Shown here in pieces: positions 1 through 11,183 of a DNA stretch of 64,000 bases. The stretch comes from Spongilla lacustris. Lineage: Eukaryota > Porifera > Demospongiae > Spongillida > Spongillidae. The notes below the pieces were generated by a model. It was not told where the DNA came from. It made no database searches and worked only from the letters and a program-made list of their open reading frames with translations. The stretch's first letter is position 1; each line of letters starts with the position of its first letter. Location: contig OX442416.1 of NCBI GenBank assembly GCA_949361645.1, forward strand, positions 7,942,362 to 8,006,361, in the 5' to 3' direction. The position numbers and the translations under genes were made by a program.

Positions 1-189
1 CTTTTTTTTTTTCGAAACCCTCCTTTTCCTGACCTGGCTACGGGCTTGTCTAGCTAATAGAAGGTCGGAGGGGCGTGCCTGTTTACTCTGACGACCTACT
101 CCTCGAATCAACACGTAAAGCTGCCTGCCCATTTGCAGTTCCTGGACATGTGTTTTGGACATGTGTTTAGTTGTAAGCCTTTTAGCGAC

Positions 190-346
190 CGTAACGGAAC
201 GTATCAGCCTTCTAATTACGTTGCCATTGGAGCGTAATTTTTTTACGGTCATAACGGAACTAATTCCGATCGTAACGCAATTACGGCGCAACGTAATAAT
301 CTGAACCGTAATGCGTAGCGCCAACTTTATTCTGACGCATACTGTA
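190..346. mobile_element. Tc1-type MITE remnant (right end)
   Basis: The stretch repeats variants of CGTAACG and closes at 323-346 with a terminus ending GACGCATACTGTA. The same terminus occurs, as inverse or direct copies, at 26769-26792 and 43756-43779, where it bounds a longer repeat. Coding similarity to a DIRS element begins directly after base 346, so this looks like a MITE next to or inside that element. No matching left end was found in bases 1-190, which hold a T-run and otherwise nothing I recognise. Confidence 0.4.
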
Positions 347-694
347 GATCTTGTGCTAACGATCTGCGCCAGCCTAGGCGTACCTTTGGCAACCGAGAAG
401 CTGGTCGGCCCGACTACCTACCTAACATTTCTCGGAATCGAAATTGATTCATTGGCACTGGAGCTGCGTCTTCCAACAGCAAAGTTAGAGGCACTGAGAG
501 AGACCATCTCTGCCTGGCAGGGTAAAAAATGCTGCTTGAAGAGGGATATGCTCTCGCTGATCGGCCAACTATCACATGCCTGCAAGGTGGTGAGGCCAGG
601 ACGCCGTTTCTTGCGTAGACTTATCAACCTATCGGGCACCGCAAGGAACCTGTCGAGAATTATACGGCTGAATGCAGACTGTCGGGCAGAATAG
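347..694 (+). pseudogene. DIRS-like reverse transcriptase, C-terminal part
   Basis: The reading frame carries the block around TFLGIEIDS and then a long connection region ending near GRRFLRRLINL. This is the usual thumb/connection segment of DIRS/Ngaro reverse transcriptases. The RT palm and the catalytic YxDD lie upstream and are absent, so only the tail survives. The apparent N-terminus of the open frame (311-346) is MITE sequence and not part of the protein. It is followed in order by RNase H and tyrosine recombinase, which is the DIRS gene order. The frame breaks at 694. Assignment to DIRS is firm; the exact subgroup is not. Confidence 0.75.
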
Positions 695-1186
695 TCTTGG
701 TGGGCAACATTCCAACCGCAATGGAATGGTGTATCCCTGCTCTGGTATCATCAAAGGCAAACACCAGATCACCAGCTATGGAGTGACGCTTCGAGAGGCA
801 GGGGCTGCGGCGCCTTCTATGGGACAGAATGGTTCCAACTACAGTGAGACACACACTTGTCAAGCACAGGAATAGCGGTGAAAGAATTGGTGCCGATTAT
901 GCTTGGATGTTTTCTTTGGGGGAGGAACTGGAAGGGCCCAGTGGTCCAGTGTAACTGCAACAACCAAGCGGTAGTCAAAGTGATTAACTCCGGGTCAGCA
1001 AAGGATGGCCACCTAGCCCACCTGCTCCGATGTGTGTACTACGCAGAGGCTAACTGCCAGTTTAAACTAGTCGCACGCCATGTGGACGGGGTGGGGAACG
1101 ACATGGCGGACGATTTATCAAGAGATCCTTTTTGTCTAAGGTACCCTCAGCAAAGGACCGCCCCACTCCAATTCCAGCCGAGCTAA
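695..1186 (+). pseudogene. DIRS-like RNase H domain
   Basis: After a frameshift near 694 the coding resumes with a WSDAS-type block at about 770-790, where the first catalytic Asp of RNase H is expected. A second shift leads into 857-1186, which holds a block around NNQAVVKVINSG and the closing HVDGVGNDMADDLSRD motif typical of DIRS RNase H. At least two frame changes show that it is decayed. It sits between the RT tail and the recombinase on the same strand, all three presumably derived from one polyprotein. Confidence 0.65.
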
Positions 1187-1187
1187 C

Positions 1188-2155
1188 GTGGCTAGCAGGC
1201 CAGTTGGTGGACTGGACGAGCGAAGTTTGGAGCAGCTGGTTGACAGACTTTTTCAGGAGGCACTGGCACCATCCACGAGACGAACATACGCGTCAGCCCA
1301 AGGAAGATACCTGGAATTCTGCAAGGTGACAGCAAGAAACCCGGTACCAGTGGATGAGCACTCATTATGTGTGTATGTAGTGTGGCTTCATAATAAGGGT
1401 CTTGCACATCAATCAATAAAAAGCTACCTGTCAGCGGTGTGGTACTTGCAGATCGCTTGTAACTTGGGGGACCCTAACATTGCAGCCATGCCGAGGCTAG
1501 AATACGTGCTAAAGGGGGTTAAAGTCGAGCGTGCCCGGCGGCTACCCCTAAAGGTATTTTGGACGGAAAAGAATACGGAAGCCGACAGCAGTATGCTATG
1601 GGCAGCTGCATGCGTTTGCTTCTTCGATTTCTTCCGCTCGGGAGAGATAACCGTCCCCAGTACGAATGGTTACGCAGGGGTACATCTAAGCATGGCTGAT
1701 CTCGCAGTTGATAAAGCCATAAACCCCAAAATGCTACGGCTGTGCCTCAAGTCGTCCAAGACAGACCCATTCCTAAACATCTTTATGGGCAAGACGGGAG
1801 CGGCCATTTGCCCAGTGACGGCTATGCTAGCCTCTAGCCTATCAGACCAAAAGGGGCACAGACAATGGCCCTCTGTTCCGGCTACGAGACGACAACCCAT
1901 TGACAAAGCCAGCCTTCGTCTCCTCAGTTCGCGGGGCATTCACAAGCAGGCCTGGACCCGACAAAATATGCAGGCCATAGCTTCCGCATCGGGGCAGCGA
2001 CAACGGCAGCAGTCATGGGAATAGAGGACTCGCTAAATCCAGACATTGGGCAGATGGAAAAGCAGCGCATACCTACTCTATGACAAAGTACCACGGGACA
2101 GACTCGCGGCATTATCAGCCACGTTGGCAAAAGCAGCGCCCCCGAAGTCTAGGTG
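1188..2155 (+). pseudogene. DIRS-like tyrosine recombinase
   Basis: This is the integrase of DIRS elements, which inserts circular cDNA by site-specific recombination. The N-terminal core-binding region (STRRTYASAQGRYLEFC) is intact. The first catalytic Arg lies in FFRSGEI (about 1627-1650). The HxxR block (HSFRIGAATTAA, about 1977-2012) is in another frame after a 1-nt loss near 1950. The region with the nucleophilic Tyr (RWKSSAYLLY, about 2050-2083) needs one more shift near 2033. All three catalytic motifs are therefore present but split over three frames, so this is a pseudogene. No terminal repeats typical of Ngaro or DIRS were recognised downstream. Confidence 0.8.
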
Positions 2156-2648
2156 GCACCGACATGCATGGCGAACAGCTACCAATTAATTTGTGAATGC
2201 TGCTAGCTAATAGTATTCACATAAAGCATTGCATACCAAGGCTATATAGACGCTCACGCGCGCGGCAGGTGAGTATAATTAACACCGGTTCCGTGAAATT
2301 AGACGACCATTTTGGTCGAACTCAATATTCAGAAAATTAGTCTCATTGATTCTATTTGCTATATAAAATATATCATTAGAAAGCTAAACTCTCGCTGAGC
2401 TGTCACGAGCAATTCCTAAGTTTTTATGTATTTCCAGTAATGAGCTATACCGATCTATAGTGGGATCGTTCCCGTTTTAGATGCGGTAAAACATTGCGTA
2501 GTACACTTTTTTCCTAGGCGCATTTATTTGAATTTGGCTTCATTTTAACAAAGGACCCAGGTAGTATCAAGATCGTATGTAGCCTCTTTCTGTGATAACT
2601 TGCAGCTGAATTGTGAACAATCGGTCCCCAGACCATCATTAATGACCC
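2156..2648. other. Unassigned spacer
   Basis: AT-rich sequence between the DIRS remnant and the next transposon. I see no credible coding region, repeat or RNA gene here. Confidence 0.5.
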
Positions 2649-2725
2649 TTCTCTCGTTCCCAGACTAACATGATGTAATGCTTCTTGCACAATGTATATA
2701 CCGGTAGGACGCGTTCGGGATTGGG

Positions 2726-5700
2726 ATGCCGCTTGCGTGCTACGATAAGCACAGAGCGCCAGTGTGTGACAAGTGCGATTCAGGTTATTATTGCACAAAG
2801 TGTTGTAAATGCCAAAATTGCAAGCGTGGTCGGCCGAGAAAGGTACCTTTTGAGCAGCCTGCACCAGCCATAAGGTCTAACCCTAAACGCTCTAACACTA
2901 AACGCATAGAAGACATTGACATTGTCCATATTGACACAGTCCATGCCGTTACAGACAATGCCAGCTCAATTGCAACTGTTGATTTCACCACGCAAGCACA
3001 GATCCTAAAGGCTCTGGAAGTGATGGGCTCTCTAGGAGAAAGCAGTGTGCGACGGCTTCCGAGTGCTAATAAAAGGCGGCAAGCACGATGTACAAATGAT
3101 CTTGACCAACACATCATGAACAGGATCGAGACAGTGTTCAATAGAGGCATCAAGGCATGGGCACGAATGTTGGTTCCAAATTGGAATATAAAAAGTGATG
3201 CTGAGATGAAGGTGTTCAGCCTCAAGTCTATACTGGCTCCCATTGAAGCTGTGGTGGGTGAAGAGAACCGTACAGTTGTCCCCTTGGTTGGTATCTCACC
3301 ATCTGATGGAAACATGTTCCCATAACATCTGCTATCCGAGATGCATTGAAACCTGTTAAACGACTCACCTCAACTGATGCAAGGAAACTACTTGTTCCTC
3401 TTTCTGATTTACCATGACCTTATGTTGCATCACTCCTCACACTGAACATAAACTATGTCAAGGAGTTAATGTTTCAAGCAAAGGTAGATAAACTCTATCT
3501 CTCACATGGCTTAACTCTCCAGAGCTATAATGAAACGCACTCTCGTGTGTGCGAGGAAGTGATTCACTATGCTGTAAGCTTTGTCTACAGCAACGATAAT
3601 ATCAGCCGTTTTGCATGGGAGGCTAAGAAATGTTCTCCAAATAAGGATGTCAGATGGAAAGACCTGAAGAATGTATCTGCTATGAAGTCCTTAGTTCTAA
3701 AACACGACATTGCTACAATGTACAAAATGTACCTGGAGAAGCACAAGAATGAGATGTCTAATAAAGTGGCAATTGGGAAAACATTGTTCTATGACATTGT
3801 GAACCACATCACTGGTGGTGGCAAACATCAAGAGGCACGATCAGGTATTGACTATATCAAAGTCAATTTTCACAAAGACAACTTTGTCATTGTTGACAAA
3901 GTCATCAATGTTCTTGTGCCTCTCTCTGAGGTGGACCATACATTACGTGAGAAGTTGTATAGTCTCCACTCAGATACATATACCTTTCTCAACTACTGTT
4001 ACACTGTCCATATAAGGGAAGCAGTTGAAGCATTCAATGAGACGGTGTGCCACCATCCACCTCAAGAGCATGATGCCCAGCAGTTTGGTGCTTACCAGCA
4101 ACTCAATGAGGTGCTTACCAGCAACTCAATGAGTTGCTTCTACATCCTGACAGTTTGGATGAGCCTGCCACACAGCAGCACATTGTAAGCCAAGTTCAAA
4201 GCCAGCTGACCTTCTGTGCAAATGCTATGGGGACAGCAATGGAACAGAATGAGAGCAATGGTGCCACAACACATTCCCCAGTGTTCGCTCTGGATCTTGT
4301 ACCTGACAGGCGGCCAAGCAAGGGCCCTAAGCCTGGTGGTGACATGGAATGTCATGCATGCAGAGGCCCCTTTCTGTTCTATGATAAGCTACGGTATGTC
4401 GCTCTGACCAAGCTTCATGAGGACCCCAATAGATTGGCTGAAATTGCTGATGTCCTGGTGACTATTCACCAGTGTGAGCGCCGGTCTTATCGATATACGG
4501 CTCATGTTATGCAAGCTACTCACCAAGATCATCAAAACAGGCCATGACTAAAATGGACTGCACTACTGCTTAGACTATGACTTCAAGCAGAAATTTCTTG
4601 CCAAGGGCTTTCGTGAAGGTGGCGATTCTTATAACGGCAAAAAGGGCATGCTATGGTGGGGAGCCGGAGCATATGTGAAGCCATGTGATGAAGCAAATAA
4701 TGGGACGGTTGAGCCCCTAGAGAAGCTTCATGTGATGATAGATTTTGCAGGTAGTAACTTACCATTGCAGCAACAAATGGAACAGGTAAATGATGATGAA
4801 GGTGATGATAGTAAGCAACATGAAGGTAATGGATGACAGTGAGCAATATGAAAGCGAGGATGGTGAGCAACATGAAAGTGTGGATGGTGAGCAATATGAA
4901 AGTGATGACGGTGGCAATGTATATGAAAGTGATGATGGTGAACAACATGGAGTTGATGATGGTATTGAGCAATCTGAATTCAAAAGTGATGGTGGTGAGC
5001 AAGCTGAGTTTGAGGAGGGTAATTATGAACAGGATGATGACTACTGTGAAACTTTTGATCATAAACAAGCTGAGAGCACTGTAGGTTTAGAGAAGCAGAA
5101 TGAAGATGATGGATGTGAGCAAAATGAGGGTTGTGATTGTGACAGTAATCAATATGAGAATGAGGAGGTGACAGCATGCAAGAAGTTGACAAAACAGGGA
5201 AAACTGCAATGACTCTCCATTTCATCGACTGCATTGTACAAGGAGAGCAAAGGCTGATTCTAATGTGGTTCTCTCTTGCTTGGAAGCAGCCTTCCATGCC
5301 TTAAGGCAGCAGTTTCTCAATGTAAACAAGGTAATTCTTCAATGCGACAAAGCCAAAAACTTTGGTGGCAAACAAACCAAGCTGCTACTGCCATATGTGT
5401 GCTCTGCTGCTGGATTGAAGCTTGTGGCGTACTATCATAATGAAGCCCAGAGTGGAAAGGATGTGTGCGATACACACTTTTCACACCAGCAGACACATGT
5501 GGACACTTGTTTGATGCAAGGAGAGGGAGGAAGAAAGGTTTCCACACCCAAGCAACTTGCTGTGGCATTGATGGAGAATCCTATAATGAATACAACAGTA
5601 CTGTTGTTAAAACTTGATTTCAAGGCACCTTATCGCACTACTGTTGTGCCAAATGTCTCAGGCATCTCAGATTTTTATGCAGCTCAGTATGTAACGAGGA

Positions 5701-6682
5701 GAAAATTGTCCGATTCTTTCACAGTCTGGGGCAGAAAGTGCCTTCCAAGTGCGTATCCATTCCTTCATGCCAAGCATCACTTGATATAGCTGAAAGTGTA
5801 AACTTTACAGGTGTCCTCGTACTGCTCGGCAGTAATAACAGCAATAGTTGTTTTCAAGCAAAAAAAGAAAAAGAGGTACAAAAGGGGTAGCCTAGAAGTA
5901 AGCAAGCGTGAAAAGCAACGCATTGAAAATCAAAGCAAGGATGAAAAGGCATTGGATATGATACGACCTATTTACCCTCAATGTGCCAAGTGCTTGTACC
6001 ACTTTAAGTCTCCACAACTCCTCGAAAAGCATGTGTGTACTGGGACTACACAATCTTGGGATGCTCTCAGTGTTGCCATGCGGCATGCTGACCAACTTTT
6101 AGCAAGGATGGACTTCTCTATTACTGGTGCTATTGACAAAACTGCAAGCATGTTTTTAGTTGATAGCAAAACATCACCATATGCAATGTTTGAGTTGAGC
6201 CTAATTGTTTTGCTGGTTGGGCCCACACGAAGAAAAACATGCACCCAGAGCTCACCTCAAAGGTAAAAAGGGTAAACAATGACTGCTGGAAAGCAGGAGA
6301 AAGCAAAGAACTCGGCAAAGTGAAGATATCAGCTGCTGGTGTCTATGACAGTTTAGAGAAGATGCAATTGCAGAAAACCATTAGGCTTAGTGAGCTGCCA
6401 CTCCCAGGAAAAAAACTTGCAGTTTATAAAAGTATTGGTAGCAAACCAGAGGCACCATCTGCTGGTAGTTGCAAGCGTGGAAGACCTTTGAGTAATGCAG
6501 CTGATTCTGGGAGGAAGAAGGCTAAGGTGTGCTACAGTGACTGTGACATGCAGAAGGACCTATCTAAGTGGAAGAAACCAGCATTACAGGCCTACCTAAT
6601 CCACCACAATATGAAGAAAAGTGGGAACAAATCTAATCTTGTACTTCGTATTCGGCAACACATGGATACAGTCTGTAACTGA
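2726..6682 (+). pseudogene. Candidate DDE transposase with AT-hook, zinc finger and SAP domain
   Basis: Parts in order: a Cys-rich N-terminus (CDKCDSGYYCTKCCKCQNC) with an AT-hook-like KRGRPRK (2780-2845); helical region 3340-4180; a CHAC block with a downstream HQC (4340-4480); a basic block near GKKGMLWWGAG (4635-4665); an acidic insert (4790-5212); an RNase H-like core; a C2H2-type finger CAKCLYHF...HVC (about 5977-6035); and a SAP domain (about 6548-6670, DLSKWKKPALQAYL). Candidate catalytic residues are Asp at 5227-5229 (HFIDC), Asp at 5346-5348 (QCDKAKNF) and Glu 5442-5444 or Asp 5460-5471 in EAQSGKDVCD. I know this GKDxCD-type family only as an uncharacterised, transposon-like family of sponges, cnidarians and fish. 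Frame changes or stops near 3323, 3415, 4190, 4550, 5220 and 5790 make it a pseudogene, unless some gaps are introns. Confidence 0.6.
4790..5212 (+). repeat. Acidic low-complexity insert (GEQYESDD-type repeats)
   Basis: A degenerate short repeat encodes runs such as DGEQYESDDG about eight times, giving a strongly acidic, Ser/Gln-rich segment of about 140 residues. It lies between the basic block and the candidate catalytic core of the transposase-like gene, in an open frame. It probably grew by slippage. It may be a flexible linker. Confidence 0.6.
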
Positions 6683-6766
6683 TTTTCTTATGCATGCCTC
6701 ATTTGTACATGCATGAGTAGTTGATGTAATGATCGCTAACGTATGTAAGTCTGGGTACGAGAGAAG

Positions 6767-7975
6767 AGCCATTGAATCAGTCGACAGGTAAGAAACTTGT
6801 GGAACGCAAGCGCGCGTGTATCTACACGACACATTTAGTGCGAATTTGGCTATTTCTTAATGAATGCAACTAAATGCGTTCATTTTCGAGTGTGAAAAAA
6901 ATGTAGAAAAAAAAAGTGTACCGCTTTCAGTTACGGGCTAAACCCCGCAACTTTAAACCCATGAAGGTAGAAGTCGGTTATAAGTACGGCCTAGGTATTT
7001 AGCAAAAAGTCATGCAAAAGAGTTGATCTATGAGACTCAGCAGTTTATTTCACAAACAGACCATATGAGACTAATTTGTATTTTTAGGTGTTCGACAAAA
7101 TGGGCTTAAAAAGTCGTCTAATTTCACGGAAGCGGTGTTAAACTCATTACTGTGCAACAAGAGGGAATGGACGGATATAGGAATCTTTGGGGGAGAGTCG
7201 AGGAAGACTCTCATTCCCTCAGAGAGCCGACCAGCCTCTCGGGACCCGCGGCGAATAACGAGGTTTATGAACACAGGGTAAATAATACAGATTTTTCCAA
7301 CCGACCGGCCAAGATAACTCCGAATCGTAAGGCCATCCTGGCGGCCAGTAATATGTGCCGTAGCCAGGCTGGCATGTCAACCTCAGCGTAGATGTTAACT
7401 ATATTCAACAGTTCATAACACACCATTTCTCTATAATAAATTACATTTTGGAGTCTTGCACTTGCTCCACGCCAGTATTGCAACGCTCAATACCCGACTG
7501 GGTTCAAACCTGCCATAACTTTTGGTAGGAGTAATCAAATCGCTTCAAATTCGGATTGTAGGTACAGAGGTCCTATACCTATCGATTTGTCCTGTTCGTT
7601 AATTTTTATGTCATCCCTTACGGAAATACAGCTTTGCAAAGTAAGCGCACGTTTCCAACTCGAATCGCGCCTTTATATGAAGAAACTGTTCCCATTCTCC
7701 GGAGTACATGAATATTCAACTACATTCTGTGGGCAGGGGCGTACCCACCTACATAGTTGGAGTATGCGGCAATTGGTTAGTCCCCAGACTTTGTTTTTCT
7801 TGTTGTTGAATTCCACGGACGATTTCGTACGGCCCAGTGCAAAGACGACGATATCAAGATCAATGCTGCGAGAATGGGCGGTGGAGAATGAGAGCTGTAA
7901 AAGTTGGCTTTCGTAAGCTAACCTTCCCACGAGGATAGGGCGGTGCCCGGTCTTATTTGGTGTGTCACTGAACAT
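6767..7975. other. Unassigned region
   Basis: Contains a few short open frames (for example 7071-7274 on the minus strand and 7587-7916 on the plus strand) without recognisable motifs. Two elements at 7363 and 7499 resemble A- and B-box sequences but lie too far apart for a tRNA gene. Confidence 0.4.
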
Positions 7976-8447
7976 CAATCACACGCTCAGACAGCTATGG
8001 AATAGACCCAACACCTATTGCAGATAGCTGTAAAGCGAACATCATTCACAGCACCTACGGCACACAGCTACAAAGCTATGGGGTTAACCAGGCCTATGTC
8101 GTGTACGGTGTACCCAATAGCAAACACCTATGAATTGGACCCTATGTGAGGCCGATAGTCATAGCTATCAGAGCAGCATGGAGTTGGAGTGAACCTTACG
8201 GCACACAGCTAAAAAGCACCTCACGCAAAACGCTATGGGGTTAACCCTATGTTGTCGAGTGCCCCATAGCAAACAACTATGAAGTGGATCCTATGGCAGA
8301 TAGCCATAGCTATCAGAGCAGTGTATGGAGTTGGAGTGAAACGTCCGAAGCAGCCCACAGTAAAAAGCTATGGGGTTATCCTTATGTCGAGTACCCCATT
8401 GTAAGAACACCTATGAAGTGGACCCAGCCATAGTTATCAGAACAGTG

Positions 8448-8817
8448 TATAGACCCCTTTCATGTGACGTCACAAGTCATGTGAATTAATAAACACGTTG
8501 CCATGAATATTATCAGCCGCCATGATGGTGCACAGGTAGCCATGGTATTGTGCGTAGTAATAGGCTGTTCCAATCAATCTGGGCGCAATAAAGATGCTTC
8601 GTTCTACCGAATTATTTGTGTGATCAAGAAAAGTCCGAGCGATCGAAAAACTGAGCATGAAGCGTAGGGATGGATACATTGCTGCGATCTCCAGAAAGCA
8701 CATTACAATGAACACGTTGAAATCCCAGTGGATTAGTTCCAAACACTATGTTTGTATAGTTTTCCAGTCATCTTTTCATAGACCAGCTGTGCACCATCAT
8801 GGCGAAAAGGGTCTATA
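8448..8817 (+). mobile_element. THAP-bearing MITE, copy 1
   Basis: A ~370-bp insert with ends TATAGACCC(C)TTT and AAAAGGGTCTATA lies within a satellite unit. From the ATG at 8542 a 41-residue frame reads the start of a THAP zinc finger (CVVIGCSNQSGRNKD, then SFYRI), stops at 8665, and continues in another frame with RRDGYIAAISRK, which is also THAP-like. The last Cys/His part is altered (ISSKHY). THAP domains are the DNA-binding domains of P-type transposases, so this looks like a deletion derivative of such an element. The flanks suggest a TA or TAT duplication, which is not decisive for P elements. Confidence 0.6.
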
Positions 8818-9388
8818 AAGTTGGAGTGAACTTAACGGCAGACAGCTAAGAAACACCCCACAGTAAAAAGCTATGGGGTTAACCTATGTCCAGTACCCCA
8901 TAGCAAACACCTATGAAGTGGACCCTATGGCAGATAGCCATAGCCATCAGAGCAGTGTATGCAGTTGGAGTGAACCTTACAACACACAGCTACGAAGCAC
9001 CCCACCAGACTGCACCCCACAGCAAAAAGCTATGGGGTTAACCCTATGTCGAGTACCCCATAGCAAGCACCTATGAAGTGGACCCTATGGCAGATAACCG
9101 TAGCAGTGTATGGAGTTAGAGTGATCTTCACAGCACACAGCTACGAAGCAGCCCTCAGCAAAAAGCTATGGGGTTATCCTTATGTCGAGTCCCTATAACA
9201 AACACCTATGAAGTGGATCCTATGGCAGATAGCCATAACTATATGAGCAGTGAATGGAGTTGACATGAATCTTACGACACACAGCTACGAAGCACCCCGC
9301 AGTAAAAAGCTATGGGGCTATCCATATGTCGAGTACCCCATTGTAAAAACACCTATGAAGTGGACCCAGCCATAGTTATCAGAACAGT

Positions 9389-9764
9389 GTATAGACCCCT
9401 TTCATGTGACGTCACAAGTCATGTGAATTAATAAACAAGTTGCCATGAATATTATCAGCCGCCATGATGGTGCACAGGTAGCCATGGTATTGTGCGTAGT
9501 AATAGGCTGTTCCAATCGATCCGGGCGCAATAAAGATGCTTCGTTCTACCGAATTATTTGTGTGATCAAGAAAGGTCCTAGCGATTGAAAAACTGAGCAT
9601 GAAGCCTACGTAGGGATGGATACATTGCTGCGATCTCCAGAAAGCACATTACAATGACCACGTTAAAATCCCAGTGGATTAGTTCCAAACACTGTGTTTA
9701 TATAGTTTTCCAGTCATCTTTTCATAGACCAGCTGTGCACCATCATGGCGAAAAGGGTCTATAA
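9389..9764 (+). mobile_element. THAP-bearing MITE, copy 2
   Basis: Near-identical to the copy 942 bp upstream, with the same terminal repeats and the same flanking satellite bases, so it arose by satellite amplification and not by a second insertion. The THAP frame from the ATG at 9484 stops earlier than in copy 1 because of a point change, and there is a short insertion near 9606. Confidence 0.6.
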
Positions 9765-10708
9765 AGTTGGAGTGAACTTAACGGCAGACAGCTAAGAAAC
9801 ACCCCACAGTAAAAAGCTATCCTATGTCCAGCACCCCATAGCAAACACCTATGAAGTGGACCCTATGGCAGATAGCCATAGCTATCAGAGCAGTGTATGC
9901 AGTTGGAGTGAACCTTACAACACACAGCTACGAAGCACCCCACCAGACTGCATGCACCCCACAGCAAATAGCAGTGGGGTTAACCCTATGTCGAGTACCC
10001 CATAGCAAGCACCTATGAAGTGGACCCTATGGCACATAACCGTAGCTATCAGAGCAGTGTATGGAGATGGAGTGAACCTTCCGGCACACAGCTACGAAGC
10101 ACCCCACAGTTAAAAGCTATGTGGTTCGATCGAGTACCCCATAGCAAACACCTATGAAGTGGACCCTATGGCAGATGTTGTTACCATAGCTATCAGAGCA
10201 GTGTATGGAGTTGGAGTGAACCATATGGCTCACGGCTACGAAGCAGCCCACAGCAAAAAGTTATGGGTTAACCCTATGTCGAGTACCCCATAGCAAGCAC
10301 CTATGAAGTGGACCCTATGGCAGATAACCGTAGCTATCAGAGCAGTGTATGGAGTTGGAGTGAATCTCACAGCCCAAAGCTACGAAGCACCCCACACAAA
10401 TGAAACTCCCACCTGCTCCAATCATATATAACGATACACAATTCTAATTATACGTGAAACATTGTCATGGAAACGGTTTTAATACTTTATAGTACGTAAC
10501 GATTACGTATATCTTGGCACGCGAGAACAACTGCAAATTACGTATATCGGTTACATGCTTCATTTATATATCTGATACCTGATGATGTATTGTCAGAATT
10601 TTCTATGATTTTTGGTGTAACTGGCGCTCTTTAAAACCTTTCCTATCTCGAGTTATACTCACCCATAATGACGACAACTATGGACAAATTACGGTCTGGG
10701 AACAAGAA

Positions 10709-10966
10709 CTACAAGCTTTTTTGTTCTCTTAAAGTAAACGGTCTGGTGACTTGAACAAAGCATGAAAATGATCGTCTTTGCATTGTGGCTCGATAGCAAT
10801 AAAGAGCTACACTATCCGTTTCACGGTTAGTGAGTAATACGCGGATTGCATTTTTAATGATTTCATGATACGGCACAAATCCTATATGAGAGTCACTGCC
10901 GTAACTCTCAATGTACAACCCTGCTCCAGCTGTCTGCGAACACAGACAACCGCTCTTACACAACAT
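10709..10966 (-). pseudogene. Unknown protein fragment, family shared with 43960-44190
   Basis: An open frame of 85 codons contains ESYGSDSHIGF and ends in FTLREQKSL. A diverged relative on the plus strand at 43960-44190 reads ESYVSNSHIGF and later also has a REQ-type stretch, with clear DNA similarity around CTCTCATATAGGATTT. Two separate copies with a similar reading frame suggest a remnant of a transposon-encoded protein. I cannot name the family. It overlaps the piggyBac-like end at 10931. Confidence 0.4.
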
Positions 10967-11024
10967 TCAATTACGTACGGTAATTTTGTCTGCGAACACA
11001 GACAAAAGGGATTTTATAGGTTAA
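10931..11024 (+). mobile_element. piggyBac-like right end, family D
   Basis: Two copies of an 18-bp inverted motif, TGTCTGCGAACACAGACA, lie at 10931-10948 and 10987-11004, separated by 38 bp. The outer copy is followed by 16 bp and then TTAA at 11021-11024. This is the end design of the TTAA elements at 16896, 24932 and 25582. No matching left end could be assigned. Confidence 0.45.
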
Positions 11025-11183
11025 CACATTTTGCAAATGAGAGAGTCATTACCACTTACGGACTGCATCATGTCTGCCTCCCTGGTCTGCCGTAACTGAG
11101 GACACACCCTTGCCTTTCACCTTAAAAGACCAAATTTTTCAGACCTGCACCAGTCGTGTGCTCAACATCACCCTACGCCACAG

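Larger units (their letters stand above)
2649..6766 (+). mobile_element. 4.1-kb DNA transposon remnant with SAP-domain transposase
   Basis: Inverted ends flank the gene described next. The left end (about 2649-2672) reads CTTCTCTCGTTCCCAGACT and the right end (about 6743-6766), reverse-complemented, reads CTTCTCTCGTACCCAGACT. They agree over roughly 25 bp with two mismatches. The core TCTCGTACCCAGAC is shared with the ends of short palindromic MITEs at 45187, 49438, 54790 and 59615. I could not see a convincing target duplication around this copy. The element is old, because its gene carries several frame breaks. The terminal repeats are visible in the sequence; its role as the autonomous partner of the MITEs is inference. 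Confidence 0.6.
7976..10395 (+). repeat. Satellite array, ~140-165-bp unit
   Basis: About a dozen diverged copies of a unit that contains AAAAGCTATGGGGTTAACC, then GTCGAGTACCCCATAGC, CACCTATGAAGTGGACCC and a GTGTATGGAGTTGGAGTG block. Spacing between equivalent points is about 137-160 bp. Inside it, a 942-bp segment that includes a MITE is present twice (equivalent bases 8461 and 9403), so a higher-order repeat has formed. No coding capacity is evident. Confidence 0.85.

Noticed and set aside
2514..2864. 116-codon minus-strand ORF
   Set aside because: It overlaps the transposon end and the Cys-rich start of the plus-strand gene; composition suggests a shadow frame.
4583..5068. 161-codon Thr/Ile/Leu-rich minus-strand ORF resembling a membrane protein
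   Set aside because: It is the complement of the acidic GEQYESDD repeats.
7363..7511. tRNA-like gene (TAGCCAGGCTGG and GGTTCAAACC boxes)
   Set aside because: The boxes are ~136 bp apart, the A box has a mismatch, and no cloverleaf could be drawn.
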